A stretch of 64,000 nt of DNA. Source: Colwellia psychrerythraea (lineage in GTDB: Bacteria > Pseudomonadota > Gammaproteobacteria > Enterobacterales > Alteromonadaceae). The translations under genes were made by a program, and so were the position numbers. Shown here one piece after another: positions 26,791 through 35,854 of the stretch. Positions within the stretch are counted from its first letter, which is position 1, and the number at the start of each line of letters is the position of its first letter. The notes beneath the pieces are model-generated. The model was not told where the DNA came from, searched no databases, and was given only the letters and a program-made list of their open reading frames with translations. The DNA lies in assembly GCF_000764225.1 (NCBI RefSeq), contig NZ_JQED01000029.1, forward strand, positions 270,418 through 334,417, written 5' to 3'.

Positions 26791-27446
26791 AATTTATTGA
26801 TATTTTTCTCTGTATAAAGTCACAAAATTTTGTCTCGGCATTTCCTGCAAGGAACTGCCTCTGATGCTCCACAACATTGTCGATAACGGGCATCTTTATG
26901 CCCCCCAGCGGCGATAAAGAGCAGGAAAACTGGAGAGTTAATTGCTCAATAAATTTGCTCTTCAGTTAACTATTGAAAGGACCATTACACGCCATTTCTG
27001 TGAAGTTTGCTCTTTAGAAACCCAATTGCACCTGCTCAGTGAAAGCAAAAATCAGCCATTTGGTGTTTACAGTCAAAACCAGCGTTATATATTAATCGAA
27101 ATCGTCCAGAAAAATGCTATTTTTCACCATCTGGACAGTTTGCTATTGCTTAGCTAGCCACTTTGTTCCCCTACTATCACTATGTTTCCAAGTTTATGCA
27201 TCTAACCTTATTGTTGAGTGAAAGTAAGAGAGCTCAAGACTTTTGACATATCAGTACTTGTTACTGACAAAATACTAATGAAGCTGAACTCGGCTTAACA
27301 AATGTTTATCTAGCAGCTATTTTTCCTAACTTCTGCGTTAAATTTACCTGTAATAGACCAGCTATTGACGCGAACTTTGCCTTGAATTAAGAAAAACTAT
27401 CAAGCCAGAAAACAATAAAAATGAATGTTAGCGATTAAGGCAATTT
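26791..27446. other. Intergenic region with decayed coding traces
   Basis: About 650 bp. Near 26840-26940 the base composition is less AT-rich and there are small inverted repeats (GGCATCTTTATGCC at about 26888). An open frame of 71 codons runs from a TTG at 26942 to 27157 (RTITRHFCEVCSLETQLHLL), but I do not recognise it, it has no good start, and preceding frames are interrupted. It may be the end of a decayed gene. The distal part leads into the efflux-operon promoter. Confidence 0.4.
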
Positions 27447-27480
27447 CTTAACCTTCACTTAACCCCTGCTTTGTTACATT
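27447..27480 (+). promoter_or_regulatory. Tandem CTTAACC box and -10 of the RND efflux operon
   Basis: CTTAACC occurs at 27447-27453 and 27458-27464, an 11-bp period on one face of the helix, typical of OmpR/PhoB-type response regulators (PmrA/QseB-like boxes are CTTAA repeats). A -10-like TACATT begins 17 bp after the second repeat start. The same arrangement precedes cytochrome b561 at 35138, so the operon's own response regulator is the probable binder. Confidence 0.7.
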
Positions 27481-27511
27481 TAAATCACATTTGACTAATT
27501 TGAGTTTAACA

Positions 27512-28858
27512 GTGAAGTTTTATCCGTTATTTCTTTCAGTGATTAGTGCTCTTCTCATAAGCGCATGTTCAACTTTTGAAGACGTTACTTATGACACACA
27601 AGCCAATAATCAGCTAACTAATCTAGCCAATACCAAGATAGATTTTAGCAATGAACCAGCAGCTATGCCGCTGACTGACCTTTTATCAATCAAAGAAGTT
27701 GATGCACTTATTGAGAATGCATTAACGAATAACCCAAGTTTGCAGCAAACGTTGCTTACCTTAAAAAAGGCTCGAGAAAAAGTCACTGTATCATCATCAG
27801 CCCAATGGCCAAGCATGTCTGCAGGGGTTAATGCCAGTAATTCGGAAAACAATTCAGCATCTTACAGCGGTAGCCTAGATGTTGCCTGGACTGCAGACAT
27901 TTGGCAGCAACTCGCCAATGCAAATCAAGCCCAAGAAGCTGATTTTTCTGCCAGTGTTTACGCCTATCAAGGCGCTAAGGATTTATTGGTAGCCAAAGTT
28001 ATGCAAGCCTACCTCAACTTGGTTAGGCTCACTCAATTAACGAATATTGAAGATAAGCGTGTTACAACGTATAAAAAAAATGGCAAGGTTATCATCGATC
28101 GTTACCGTAAAGGTTTGATCTTATTAAACGAGCTAGATACGGCGAAATCGACTACGCGAAGTAGCCAAGCCAATTTGGTTGATTATCAAAACCAATACCA
28201 AGAAGCATTGAGAAACCTTTCGTTACTCACCGGTGTAGCTAAAAATCAATTAAGTTATCAAGCAAGCTTTCCAGAGGTTGTTATTCCTGTAAATGAGATC
28301 GACGCGAGCAGTATTGGACGTCGCCCCGACCTACAGCAGGCTTATCAAAATATACTCTCAAGCCAATACCTGCATAAGGTTGCTTATAAAGCATTATTAC
28401 CCAGCTTAACCCTATCTGGTTCAATCAATAGTAATGACAATAACTTACATGATGCTTTATTCGGCAGTAGTGCATGGCAACTACTTGGTCAGATATCAGC
28501 GCCAATTTTCAATGCTGGCAAACTAAACAGTGAAGCCGAGATAGCCAAGCTTTCGGCTGAACAAAGTTATTGGGCATTCCAAGAAGAACTGTTATCTGCG
28601 GTCAATGAAGTTGATAACGCGATTGCACAAGATGATGCAATATCCAAGCGCTTAAACTTAACAAAGTTAGCATTAGAGAGTGCGCTACGCAGTGAAGTCA
28701 CTTATACCTCAAGATATCGCCAAGGCACAGTATCCTTACTCGATTTATTACAAATTCAACAACAAACATTTTCCCTACAAGCACAAGTAACACAGCTGAC
28801 CTATGAGCAATTAAATAATCGTATTACGTTAGGTCTTGCGCTGGGGTTAGGACTATAA
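27512..28858 (+). CDS. Outer-membrane efflux lipoprotein (TolC/OprM family)
   Basis: Outer-membrane channel of a tripartite RND pump. From a GTG at 27512 it has 448 residues beginning KFYPLFLSVISALLISACST, a clean lipoprotein signal with the lipidation Cys at residue 18; earlier TTG codons would bury this signal. Two outer-membrane-efflux repeats follow, with family blocks such as GRRPDLQQAYQNI near the middle and YRQGTVSLLDLLQIQQQTFS near the end. It is first of a five-gene operon (channel, adaptor, pump, regulator, kinase) with only three bases to the next gene. The tandem CTTAACC box upstream suggests autoregulation. A decayed duplicate of its 5' end lies at 22728. Confidence 0.93.
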   Translation: MKFYPLFLSVISALLISACSTFEDVTYDTQANNQLTNLANTKIDFSNEPAAMPLTDLLSIKEVDALIENALTNNPSLQQTLLTLKKAREKVTVSSSAQWPSMSAGVNASNSENNSASYSGSLDVAWTADIWQQLANANQAQEADFSASVYAYQGAKDLLVAKVMQAYLNLVRLTQLTNIEDKRVTTYKKNGKVIIDRYRKGLILLNELDTAKSTTRSSQANLVDYQNQYQEALRNLSLLTGVAKNQLSYQASFPEVVIPVNEIDASSIGRRPDLQQAYQNILSSQYLHKVAYKALLPSLTLSGSINSNDNNLHDALFGSSAWQLLGQISAPIFNAGKLNSEAEIAKLSAEQSYWAFQEELLSAVNEVDNAIAQDDAISKRLNLTKLALESALRSEVTYTSRYRQGTVSLLDLLQIQQQTFSLQAQVTQLTYEQLNNRITLGLALGLGL

Positions 28859-28861
28859 CGC

Positions 28862-30025
28862 ATGTCAATTATCAATAAAAAATCCCTTGCCACCATTGCT
28901 GACGTAACGTGTATCGGCTTAGCAATCATGATTAATAGTACGTTGTCAGCAAATCAACAACAAACACCACCACCACAAGTTATGCCGCAATATCCCGTCG
29001 TTTCTGTGTCTGAAGTTTTACCCGTATCCCATCAGGCATCTGTTACAGCCTATGGTGAAGTCAAATCGAGAAATCAACTGGCATTAACCTCTCAGGTCAG
29101 CGGCCAAATAACCTACCTATCAGCAAAATTCCACACCGGAAAAACCTTTAAACAAGGAGAGCTATTAGCTGAAATCGAACCCATTGTTTATCAACAAGCC
29201 CTAGCCAATGCACAAGCAAGTTTAGCTGATGCCCAATTAGCACTGGCTCAAGAAGAGCTAAACAGTAATCAAGCAGCACAAGAATGGCAACAGTCGGGCT
29301 TAGCAAATGAACAAGCTTCAGATCTTGTATTACGAAAACCACAACTCGTTGCCGCTAACGCTAAATATACTATGGCGAAAAAGGAAGTTGAGAAAGCACG
29401 ATACGACTTAGCACAAACTAAACTAATTGCCCCATTTGACGCCTTGATTGTTTCCAAAAAAGTGCACGTTGGTAGCAATGTGCAAGCAGGTACAAGCTTA
29501 GCAGATCTTTATGACGTTTCACTTTTTGAAGTGTCATTGCCTTTATCTGCTCAGCAATGGCAGCTATTGCCCAAAGCGAATAATACTGTTGAGCCGTTTG
29601 CCAATATAGAGGTACAGCTAGCAGACGAAACAAGCCATGAACAATGGCTCGCTGAAGTTGATCGTTACGAACGACACCTTGATACGAAAAGTCGTCAACG
29701 TTCACTTGTCGCTGTGGTTAAACACCCCATTGCACTCGCCAACCCCTTATTTCCTGGGTCATTTGTCAAAGCGACTATAAAAGGCCAAAAAATAGAACAA
29801 TTATGGAAATTACCAGCCTCAGCTTTAATTGATAACAACACAGTTTGGCAAGTAAATGATGAAGACTTATTGGTTCAGCTTCCTATCAAGGTGATATTTT
29901 CAGAAAACAATGCTGTATATATACAGCCGATAGAGCCGTTACAGCAGGCTAAAATAGTTAATCGTCCATTATCGAGCTATTTAGTTAATATGAAAGTTGC
30001 TGCTAAAACTGAGGAGTTATTGTAA
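28862..30025 (+). CDS. RND efflux periplasmic adaptor subunit
   Basis: Membrane-fusion protein linking the inner-membrane pump to the outer-membrane channel. The 387-residue chain has an N-terminal hydrophobic segment, then the barrel-sandwich/lipoyl halves (QVSGQITYLSAKFHTGKTFK, then KLIAPFDALIVSKKVHVGSN) around an Ala/Gln-rich helical hairpin at about residues 110-185. C-terminal beta-barrel and membrane-proximal domains follow. No lipobox is seen; it is probably anchored by its N-terminal helix. It starts three bases after the channel gene and overlaps the pump gene by one base (TAATG), so translation is coupled. Confidence 0.93.
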   Translation: MSIINKKSLATIADVTCIGLAIMINSTLSANQQQTPPPQVMPQYPVVSVSEVLPVSHQASVTAYGEVKSRNQLALTSQVSGQITYLSAKFHTGKTFKQGELLAEIEPIVYQQALANAQASLADAQLALAQEELNSNQAAQEWQQSGLANEQASDLVLRKPQLVAANAKYTMAKKEVEKARYDLAQTKLIAPFDALIVSKKVHVGSNVQAGTSLADLYDVSLFEVSLPLSAQQWQLLPKANNTVEPFANIEVQLADETSHEQWLAEVDRYERHLDTKSRQRSLVAVVKHPIALANPLFPGSFVKATIKGQKIEQLWKLPASALIDNNTVWQVNDEDLLVQLPIKVIFSENNAVYIQPIEPLQQAKIVNRPLSSYLVNMKVAAKTEELL

Positions 30026-33000
30026 TGACTCCTGCTCACCAACAACGCGGGATAATTGCCTGGTTTGCTGATAACACTGTTGCGGCTAACTTGTTAATGT
30101 TATCAATAATATTTCTTGGCTTAATGTCATTTGATCAGTTACGTAAAGAGGCATTCCCCCCTTGGGCAACTGATTCTATCAGTATTTCTATGACCTATGA
30201 CAGCGGCGATGCCCGGCTTTCTGAAGAAGGCATTGCAATTAAAATTGAAGAAGCATTGGCAACAGTACAAGGCATTAAACGGGTAACTTCAACATCAAAT
30301 GCTGGCGGTAGTCGCGTGACTGTTGAAGCGCTATCAAGTTATGACCTAGATATTCTATTACGCGATGTTAAAGCAAAAGTGGATGCAATCTATAATTTTC
30401 CAGCGGCAGCTGAGAAACCTGTAATTGAAAAGTTAACCTCACTTGAACATGCTTATTCCATCAAAATATTTGGCGAAAGTGATCGTAGCGGACTACAAGC
30501 TATCGCAGAGCGATTAAAAGTAGATTTACTTGCGCAGCCTTCGATATCCAATGTGGTGATAAACGGTAAAGCAGAGCCCATGATGTCCATCGAACTCGAT
30601 GAACAAAAGTTGCAAGCATATAATTTATCCTTCTCTGACGTAGCAGATGTAGTGAACAATGAATCGGCAACGGCTATTTCCACCAGTTTACGTAATGCCG
30701 ATAAAGTGGTACGTCTAAAAGTTGCTGAACAAGCCTATCAACAACAAGAATTTGCTAACATCCCATTACTTACACTAGATGATGGCAGTCAAGTTCGATT
30801 GGGGGACGTCGCAACAATAAAAGATGATTTTGCTGATGATATTTTTGTCATCGGTCGTTATAACGGTCAACCTGGCATTGGTGTCGAAATCAAAGTAGAT
30901 GACAATGGTGACGTGTTAAAAATTGTTGAACAGGCAAATAATATTGTCAGCAAATGGCAAAAAAGCGCGTTATTACCACAAGAAGTTGTTATGGAAACTT
31001 GGAATGATGGGGGTACGCTTATTCGTGATCGACTAGCCTTATTGGTCAAAAATGCTTTATCTGGTATAGCATTAGTTTTCATCGTATTAGCCATCTTTTT
31101 AAATCTTCGTGTTGCCTTTTGGGTAACTGCGGGCTTACCGTTTATTTTTTGCGGCACTTTATTTTTTATGACCGATAGTTTCACCGGCATGACAATTAAT
31201 GAAATGACCACCTTCGGTTTTATTCTTGCGCTCGGTATTGTTGTTGATGATGCCGTTGTCGTGGGAGAAAGTATTTATACCACACGCAAGGAGCAAGGTG
31301 ATTCATTAAAGAATACCATTATTGGCACACAAAAAGTCGCGGTACCTACTATTTTTGGTGTGTTGACAACCGTTGCAACTTTTATCGCACTCGCGAATGT
31401 AGAAGGCGGCATGGGTCAAGTTTATTCTCAGTTTGCTGTGGTCGTCACTATTTGTTTACTGTTGTCATTAGTTGAATCAAAACTCATATTACCATCGCAT
31501 TTAGCGCATTTAGATACCCATCGTAAAGCCAAATCAGGTTGGAAAAATATTTGGCCTCGTATTCAAGAAGGCGCTGATAAAAACCTGCAAAAATTTAGTG
31601 AAAAAGTTTATCAACCTGCCATAACTTGGGCGGTAAATTACCGTTATGGCGTTTTCTTTGGTTTCATCGCCATTTTCATTTTAGTTATCGGTATGCCAAC
31701 TAATGGCGGCGTGCGTGTTGCATTTTTTCCTGATATTCCAGGCAGTGTTATTGAAGCGAATATGACCATGCAAAATGATGCTAGTTTTGGTCAAACGAAT
31801 AAAAACTTAAGCCTAATAGAACAAACGGCTAGACAGTCTGATCAGCAATTAATGGCGGATTATGGCCAACGAGGTAGTGCTATTGATACTATTGAAGTGA
31901 TTGGCGATAGTGACTTATCAGGCTCCATTGTTGTTGAGTTAGATGAATCAGCCCCTTATGGTTTAAATGAGTTTGCCCGTATTTGGAAACTAAAATCACA
32001 GACACCTGAAGGTGTGCGAAAACTGGATATTCGTTCTGGTTTCGGTGGTGGTGATAACTTTAAAGTTGAGTTAAAAGCATGGAATACCGAAACCATACGT
32101 GCTGCTGGTCAGGAAATTAAAGCGGCTATATCGCAAGTATCAGGGGTTAGTGGTGTTGATGATAATTTTGACTCAGGCCAAGCACAGTTACGCTTTGCCT
32201 TAAATGAGCAAGGGCTGGCTCTAGGTCTAACAACTCAGGGGCTTTCTCGACAAGTTTTACAAGCTTTTGGTGGTGAAATAGTGCAACGTTATCAACGTGG
32301 TAAGGATGAAGTTAAAGTAAGAATTCGTTACCCAGAAAGTGAACGTCAAACTATAGATGATGTGATGAAAGCAAACGTAAGGTTAAATGACGGCCAAGCA
32401 GTGCCACTCGCCTTAGTGGCAAATGTGAGCACAGAGTATCAACAAAATGACATTACCCGTATTTCTGGTCTACCGGCAGTTTATGTTAGTGCACGGGTTG
32501 ATAAAGAGGTGATCTCCTCAAATGAACTGGTTGTTGAATTACAAAAATCATTAATACCCAGTTTAGAAAACCGTTATCCCGATTTGGCGATTCATTTTGC
32601 CGGCGAAGCAGAAGAACAAGCAGAAACGACAAATTCAATGAGCCGTTTATTTATGATGGCCATGGCTGCGATATATATTTTACTGGCAATTCCACTGCGC
32701 TCCTACGTACAACCTGTCATTATTATGATGGCAATTCCATTTGGTTTGGTTGGTGCTATCTTAGGTCATTGGTTGAACGACATGGTACTGAGTATCTTAT
32801 CGTTTAATGGAATAGTAGCGCTGAGCGGCGTAGTGGTGAATGATAGCTTATTATTAGTATCGCGTTTTAATCACCTGAAACAACAAAAAGAAAAAGTAAC
32901 TGATGCCATTATTGAAGCCTGCACTGGTAGGTTACGTGCGGTATTGTTAACATCGATTACAACATACGCTGGACTAATGCCGCTATTAAGTGAAACATCG

Positions 33001-33186
33001 GCACAGGCACAATTCATTATTCCTGCGGCGGCATCACTGGGCTATGGCATTTTATTCGCAACCTTTATTACTTTATTGTTAGTGCCATCATTGCTAATGA
33101 TGCATCAAGATGCGATAAACTTATTTGGTCAGTTAAAAAGTAAAATTCTCAATGATCGAAAAAAGGAGTTAATCCATGACCATTAG
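30025..33186 (+). CDS. RND efflux pump permease subunit
   Basis: Proton-driven inner-membrane exporter of the AcrB/HAE1-like family, 1053 residues with about twelve membrane helices and two large periplasmic loops. The proton-relay pair is visible as Asp408-Asp409 in LGIVVDDAVVVGES (TM4), and TM10-11 carries GVVVNDSLLLVSRFNHLKQ. The N-terminus (GIIAWFADNTVAANLLML) and NPPWA-like substitution (EAFPPWATDS) put it with the less-studied non-AcrB RND group, so the drug, metal or lipid substrate cannot be named. Start overlaps the adaptor stop by one base and its end overlaps the regulator start by 11 bp. Confidence 0.95.
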   Translation: MTPAHQQRGIIAWFADNTVAANLLMLSIIFLGLMSFDQLRKEAFPPWATDSISISMTYDSGDARLSEEGIAIKIEEALATVQGIKRVTSTSNAGGSRVTVEALSSYDLDILLRDVKAKVDAIYNFPAAAEKPVIEKLTSLEHAYSIKIFGESDRSGLQAIAERLKVDLLAQPSISNVVINGKAEPMMSIELDEQKLQAYNLSFSDVADVVNNESATAISTSLRNADKVVRLKVAEQAYQQQEFANIPLLTLDDGSQVRLGDVATIKDDFADDIFVIGRYNGQPGIGVEIKVDDNGDVLKIVEQANNIVSKWQKSALLPQEVVMETWNDGGTLIRDRLALLVKNALSGIALVFIVLAIFLNLRVAFWVTAGLPFIFCGTLFFMTDSFTGMTINEMTTFGFILALGIVVDDAVVVGESIYTTRKEQGDSLKNTIIGTQKVAVPTIFGVLTTVATFIALANVEGGMGQVYSQFAVVVTICLLLSLVESKLILPSHLAHLDTHRKAKSGWKNIWPRIQEGADKNLQKFSEKVYQPAITWAVNYRYGVFFGFIAIFILVIGMPTNGGVRVAFFPDIPGSVIEANMTMQNDASFGQTNKNLSLIEQTARQSDQQLMADYGQRGSAIDTIEVIGDSDLSGSIVVELDESAPYGLNEFARIWKLKSQTPEGVRKLDIRSGFGGGDNFKVELKAWNTETIRAAGQEIKAAISQVSGVSGVDDNFDSGQAQLRFALNEQGLALGLTTQGLSRQVLQAFGGEIVQRYQRGKDEVKVRIRYPESERQTIDDVMKANVRLNDGQAVPLALVANVSTEYQQNDITRISGLPAVYVSARVDKEVISSNELVVELQKSLIPSLENRYPDLAIHFAGEAEEQAETTNSMSRLFMMAMAAIYILLAIPLRSYVQPVIIMMAIPFGLVGAILGHWLNDMVLSILSFNGIVALSGVVVNDSLLLVSRFNHLKQQKEKVTDAIIEACTGRLRAVLLTSITTYAGLMPLLSETSAQAQFIIPAAASLGYGILFATFITLLLVPSLLMMHQDAINLFGQLKSKILNDRKKELIHDH

Positions 33187-33853
33187 TGTATTACTGGTTG
33201 AAGATGATATAGACCTTGCTGCGACAGTAGTTGATTATTTGGAAATTGAAGGTATAAGCTGCGATCATGCTGCTAATGGAGTGCAAGGTCTGTCATTAAT
33301 AGACAATAATGACTACCACGTAATTTTACTTGATATTAATTTGCCTCGGTTAGATGGTTTATCTGTTTGTCAAAAAGTACGAGCTAGCAGTGATGACACC
33401 CCTATATTGATGCTGACGGCGCGTGACTCATTAAAAGATAAAGTAGCAGGTTTTGATGCCGGTACGGATGATTATTTAGTTAAACCTTTTGAAATAGAGG
33501 AATTATTAGTACGCATTATTGCCTTATCAAAACGTCGCAGCGGTCAAGCGACCAGTTTAAATGTTGGTAATTTGGCCTTGCAGTTAAAAGCGCGTACAGC
33601 GACCTATGCAGGCGAGTCGCTAAAGTTAACGCCAATTACTTTTAAACTGTTAGAAAAATTAATGCGAGAAGCGACCAAACCAGTTACTAGAAATAAACTG
33701 ATGTTAGCCGTTTGGGGAGAGGACCAGCCCGATAGTAATAGTTTAAAGGTGCATATCCATCACTTGCGAAAGCAGCTTGATAAAGTCAACGCCAATTTAT
33801 CCATTGATACAGAAGCCGGTTTTGGTTTTGTTCTACGAAAGAAGTCACCTTAA
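33176..33853 (+). CDS. OmpR-family response regulator
   Basis: A 225-residue two-component regulator. The receiver domain (1-115) has the acidic pocket Glu9-Asp10-Asp11, phospho-acceptor Asp53 in ILLDINLPRLDG, Thr81 in MLTARDS and Lys103 in DDYLVKPFE. The winged-helix DNA-binding domain (about 125-223) has the OmpR/PhoB pattern (LKLTPITFKLLEKLM, HIHHLRKQLDK, GFGFVLRKK). It overlaps the pump gene by 11 bp and precedes its kinase by 15 bp. Tandem 11-bp-spaced CTTAACC boxes upstream of this operon and of cytochrome b561 are the likely target, since OmpR-type dimers bind such direct repeats. Confidence 0.95.
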   Translation: MTISVLLVEDDIDLAATVVDYLEIEGISCDHAANGVQGLSLIDNNDYHVILLDINLPRLDGLSVCQKVRASSDDTPILMLTARDSLKDKVAGFDAGTDDYLVKPFEIEELLVRIIALSKRRSGQATSLNVGNLALQLKARTATYAGESLKLTPITFKLLEKLMREATKPVTRNKLMLAVWGEDQPDSNSLKVHIHHLRKQLDKVNANLSIDTEAGFGFVLRKKSP

Positions 33854-33868
33854 AAAAGAGCATCATAG

Positions 33869-35125
33869 ATGAGTATTCGAACCTATATTTTTGCCTTGTT
33901 AACCAGTTTAGTCTTGTTCATTGCGGTTATCTTATCATATCAAAGTGCCCGCCTGTTCATTGGATCATTTGATATGGTCATTGAAGATACTATGTTAAAA
34001 ATTGCTGAACAGTATCCAGAGCAAGATAAAATAGAACAAAAAATACTCGAATATCATGTCACCACTGACTGGCAGAAAGTACCACAACAGGTACGCGATT
34101 ATTTTCCGGTAATCCCAATAGAAACAGAAAAACTTCATACTAAATTTGTCGATTGGGCCTATATCGCACCACCACAGAAAATATATTCCATATTGGTATT
34201 AAATAGAGATGATGGACAAGTATTTGTTTCTAAATTTAATGAAAACATTCATCAAGAAATGGAAGAAGACCACGACGGTGAGTTTTTCATTGACCCTATG
34301 GTGATGATTGTACTGGTGGGGCTATCTGGCATAGCCATTTTCATCATAGTATTGCTTTACGTCTTTAAGAAAGTTGCCTTGCCGATGGAATCGTTGCAAC
34401 AATGGGCAAAGCAACTGAAATTGACTGAGCTTAACAATGAACGTCCAGACTTTAGGTTTAAAGAACTTAATGGATTAGCAACACTAATACACAATAACCT
34501 TGCCTCTGTCGCTGACTCAGTAGAGCGTGAACAAGCCTTCTTAAGTTATGCTAGCCACGAATTACGAACTCCTATTGCTGTCATGAGGAGCAACTCTGCC
34601 TTACTGGAAAAGGTGAACCCTTCGCCGTCTGAAAAAGAACGTGTTATTCGAGATCGAATTCAACGCGCAAGTTTAACCATGAAGTCTATGACAGAAACCC
34701 TACTCTGGCTCAGCCGAGAAGGAGATGCCGATGTGCCTATCGACAATGTGCACCTAGGAAAAGTAATAGAAAATACACAAGCTGAGTTGACGTATTTACT
34801 TGCAGGAAAGTCAGTTTCAGTAAGTGTTGACATCGATGACATAGAAGTTTCTTTAGCTGAAATCCCCGCTGTTATTGTGCTCAGTAACCTGATCCGTAAC
34901 GCTTTTCAACATACCCAGCAAGGTACTGTGACGATAAAACAACAAGGACATAAAGTGACCATAGTCAATGTTGAATCTAATCAAGATGCCATAGACAATA
35001 ATCATGAGGAGTTAGGGTTTGGTTTAGGTATGCAATTGGTTGAAAAGCTTAGCAATCAATTTGGTTGGCAATATGAAATCACTCAAGATAGTAAAGGATA
35101 TCAAGTTTCTATTATTTTTAGCTGA
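33869..35125 (+). CDS. Sensor histidine kinase of the RND operon
   Basis: A 418-residue membrane kinase. TM1 (about 7-23) and TM2 (143-166) flank a periplasmic sensor of roughly 120 residues that ends in an acidic run, EMEEDHDGEFFIDP at 130-143, close to the membrane. HisKA follows with His230 in SYASHELRTPIAV; the ATPase domain has the N-box VLSNLIRNAFQHTQQG and the late glycine box GFGLGMQLVEKL. The middle DxGxG box is degenerate (VNVESNQD), as in some short-ATPase kinases, so activity is still likely. The acidic sensor patch could bind cations or cationic compounds, as in PhoQ/PmrB-type sensors; that is inference. Last gene of the efflux operon. Confidence 0.92.
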   Translation: MSIRTYIFALLTSLVLFIAVILSYQSARLFIGSFDMVIEDTMLKIAEQYPEQDKIEQKILEYHVTTDWQKVPQQVRDYFPVIPIETEKLHTKFVDWAYIAPPQKIYSILVLNRDDGQVFVSKFNENIHQEMEEDHDGEFFIDPMVMIVLVGLSGIAIFIIVLLYVFKKVALPMESLQQWAKQLKLTELNNERPDFRFKELNGLATLIHNNLASVADSVEREQAFLSYASHELRTPIAVMRSNSALLEKVNPSPSEKERVIRDRIQRASLTMKSMTETLLWLSREGDADVPIDNVHLGKVIENTQAELTYLLAGKSVSVSVDIDDIEVSLAEIPAVIVLSNLIRNAFQHTQQGTVTIKQQGHKVTIVNVESNQDAIDNNHEELGFGLGMQLVEKLSNQFGWQYEITQDSKGYQVSIIFS

Positions 35126-35137
35126 TACCTAAAACAA

Positions 35138-35171
35138 TTTAACCTCACCTTAACCCTAGCATTGTTACCAT
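35138..35171 (+). promoter_or_regulatory. Tandem TTAACC box and -10 of cytochrome b561
   Basis: TTTAACC (35138-35144) and CTTAACC (35149-35155) are 11 bp apart, with TACCAT 17 bp after the second repeat start and the shared stretch TTGTTAC. This is the same layout as upstream of the efflux operon at 27447, so both promoters probably answer to the same response regulator. Confidence 0.7.
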
Positions 35172-35200
35172 GATTTCAAATTAGAAATCTAGGATAAATC

Positions 35201-35737
35201 ATGCAACTATCAACTCGAACAAAAATTTTACACATCACTATTGCTTTCACTATGATATTTTTATTGATTATAGGGATTTATATGTCCGAAACAGAGACTT
35301 TTTCCTTATACCCTCTACATAAATCAATCGGTGTCATCGTTTTTCTTTTTACCGCGTTTAGAGTCCTGACTAGGATCAGAGAAGGTTGGCCTAAAGTTAT
35401 TGGTAATGCTTCGAAAATACAATTAGCCATGGCTAAAATAGTGCACTGGGGCTTGATTACATTGACAGTATTATACCCAGTTTCAGGCATGATGATGTCT
35501 GGAGGTGGCGGTCATGGAATTACTGTTTTTGGCCTAGAATTACTTGCGTCGAACCATGATGACATTTCGGGTAAAACTATAGCACTAAATGAGACAATAT
35601 CGTCAATTGGTCATAATCTGCATGAAACATTAGTTCCCGTTTTGATTTTATTAATAGTCATTCATGTTGCAGGAGCGCTCAAACATCATTTTTTCGACAA
35701 AGATAAAACGATAACAAGAATGTTTTCATTTAAGTAA
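35201..35737 (+). CDS. Cytochrome b561 (CybB family)
   Basis: A 178-residue inner-membrane di-haem b cytochrome with four hydrophobic helices. Candidate haem ligands are His11 (KILHITIAF), His40 (YPLHKSIGV), a His in KIVHWGLIT and the late pair GHNLHETL and VIHVAGALKHHF. These proteins exchange electrons between quinone and periplasmic acceptors, including superoxide in E. coli CybB. It starts 75 bp after the kinase but has its own regulator box, so it is a second unit of the same regulon. An induced electron-transfer protein beside an efflux pump suggests a response to redox-active or membrane-damaging compounds. Confidence 0.9.
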   Translation: MQLSTRTKILHITIAFTMIFLLIIGIYMSETETFSLYPLHKSIGVIVFLFTAFRVLTRIREGWPKVIGNASKIQLAMAKIVHWGLITLTVLYPVSGMMMSGGGGHGITVFGLELLASNHDDISGKTIALNETISSIGHNLHETLVPVLILLIVIHVAGALKHHFFDKDKTITRMFSFK

Positions 35738-35823
35738 GTTCATTGCTTGGCTAAAGAGGTAACGTAAGAAAAATCGCCGCTAATTAATACTACCTAATCT
35801 GCACTTATCAATTAACGGAAATA

Positions 35824-35854
35824 CCCTAGCTAACTTCCACGAAGTTACCTAGGG
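35824..35854 (-). terminator. Hairpin directly after the DUF5610 gene
   Basis: CCCTAGCTAACTT (35824-35836) and AAGTTACCTAGGG (35842-35854) pair with one mismatch around the loop CCACG. The stem begins at the base after the minus-strand stop codon. Only weakly T-rich sequence follows. Confidence 0.6.

Noticed and set aside
26942..27157. 71-codon open frame starting at TTG between prsT and the efflux operon
   Set aside because: No recognised family, no ribosome site, TTG start, and interrupted frames on either side. Recorded as a possible decayed remnant rather than a gene.
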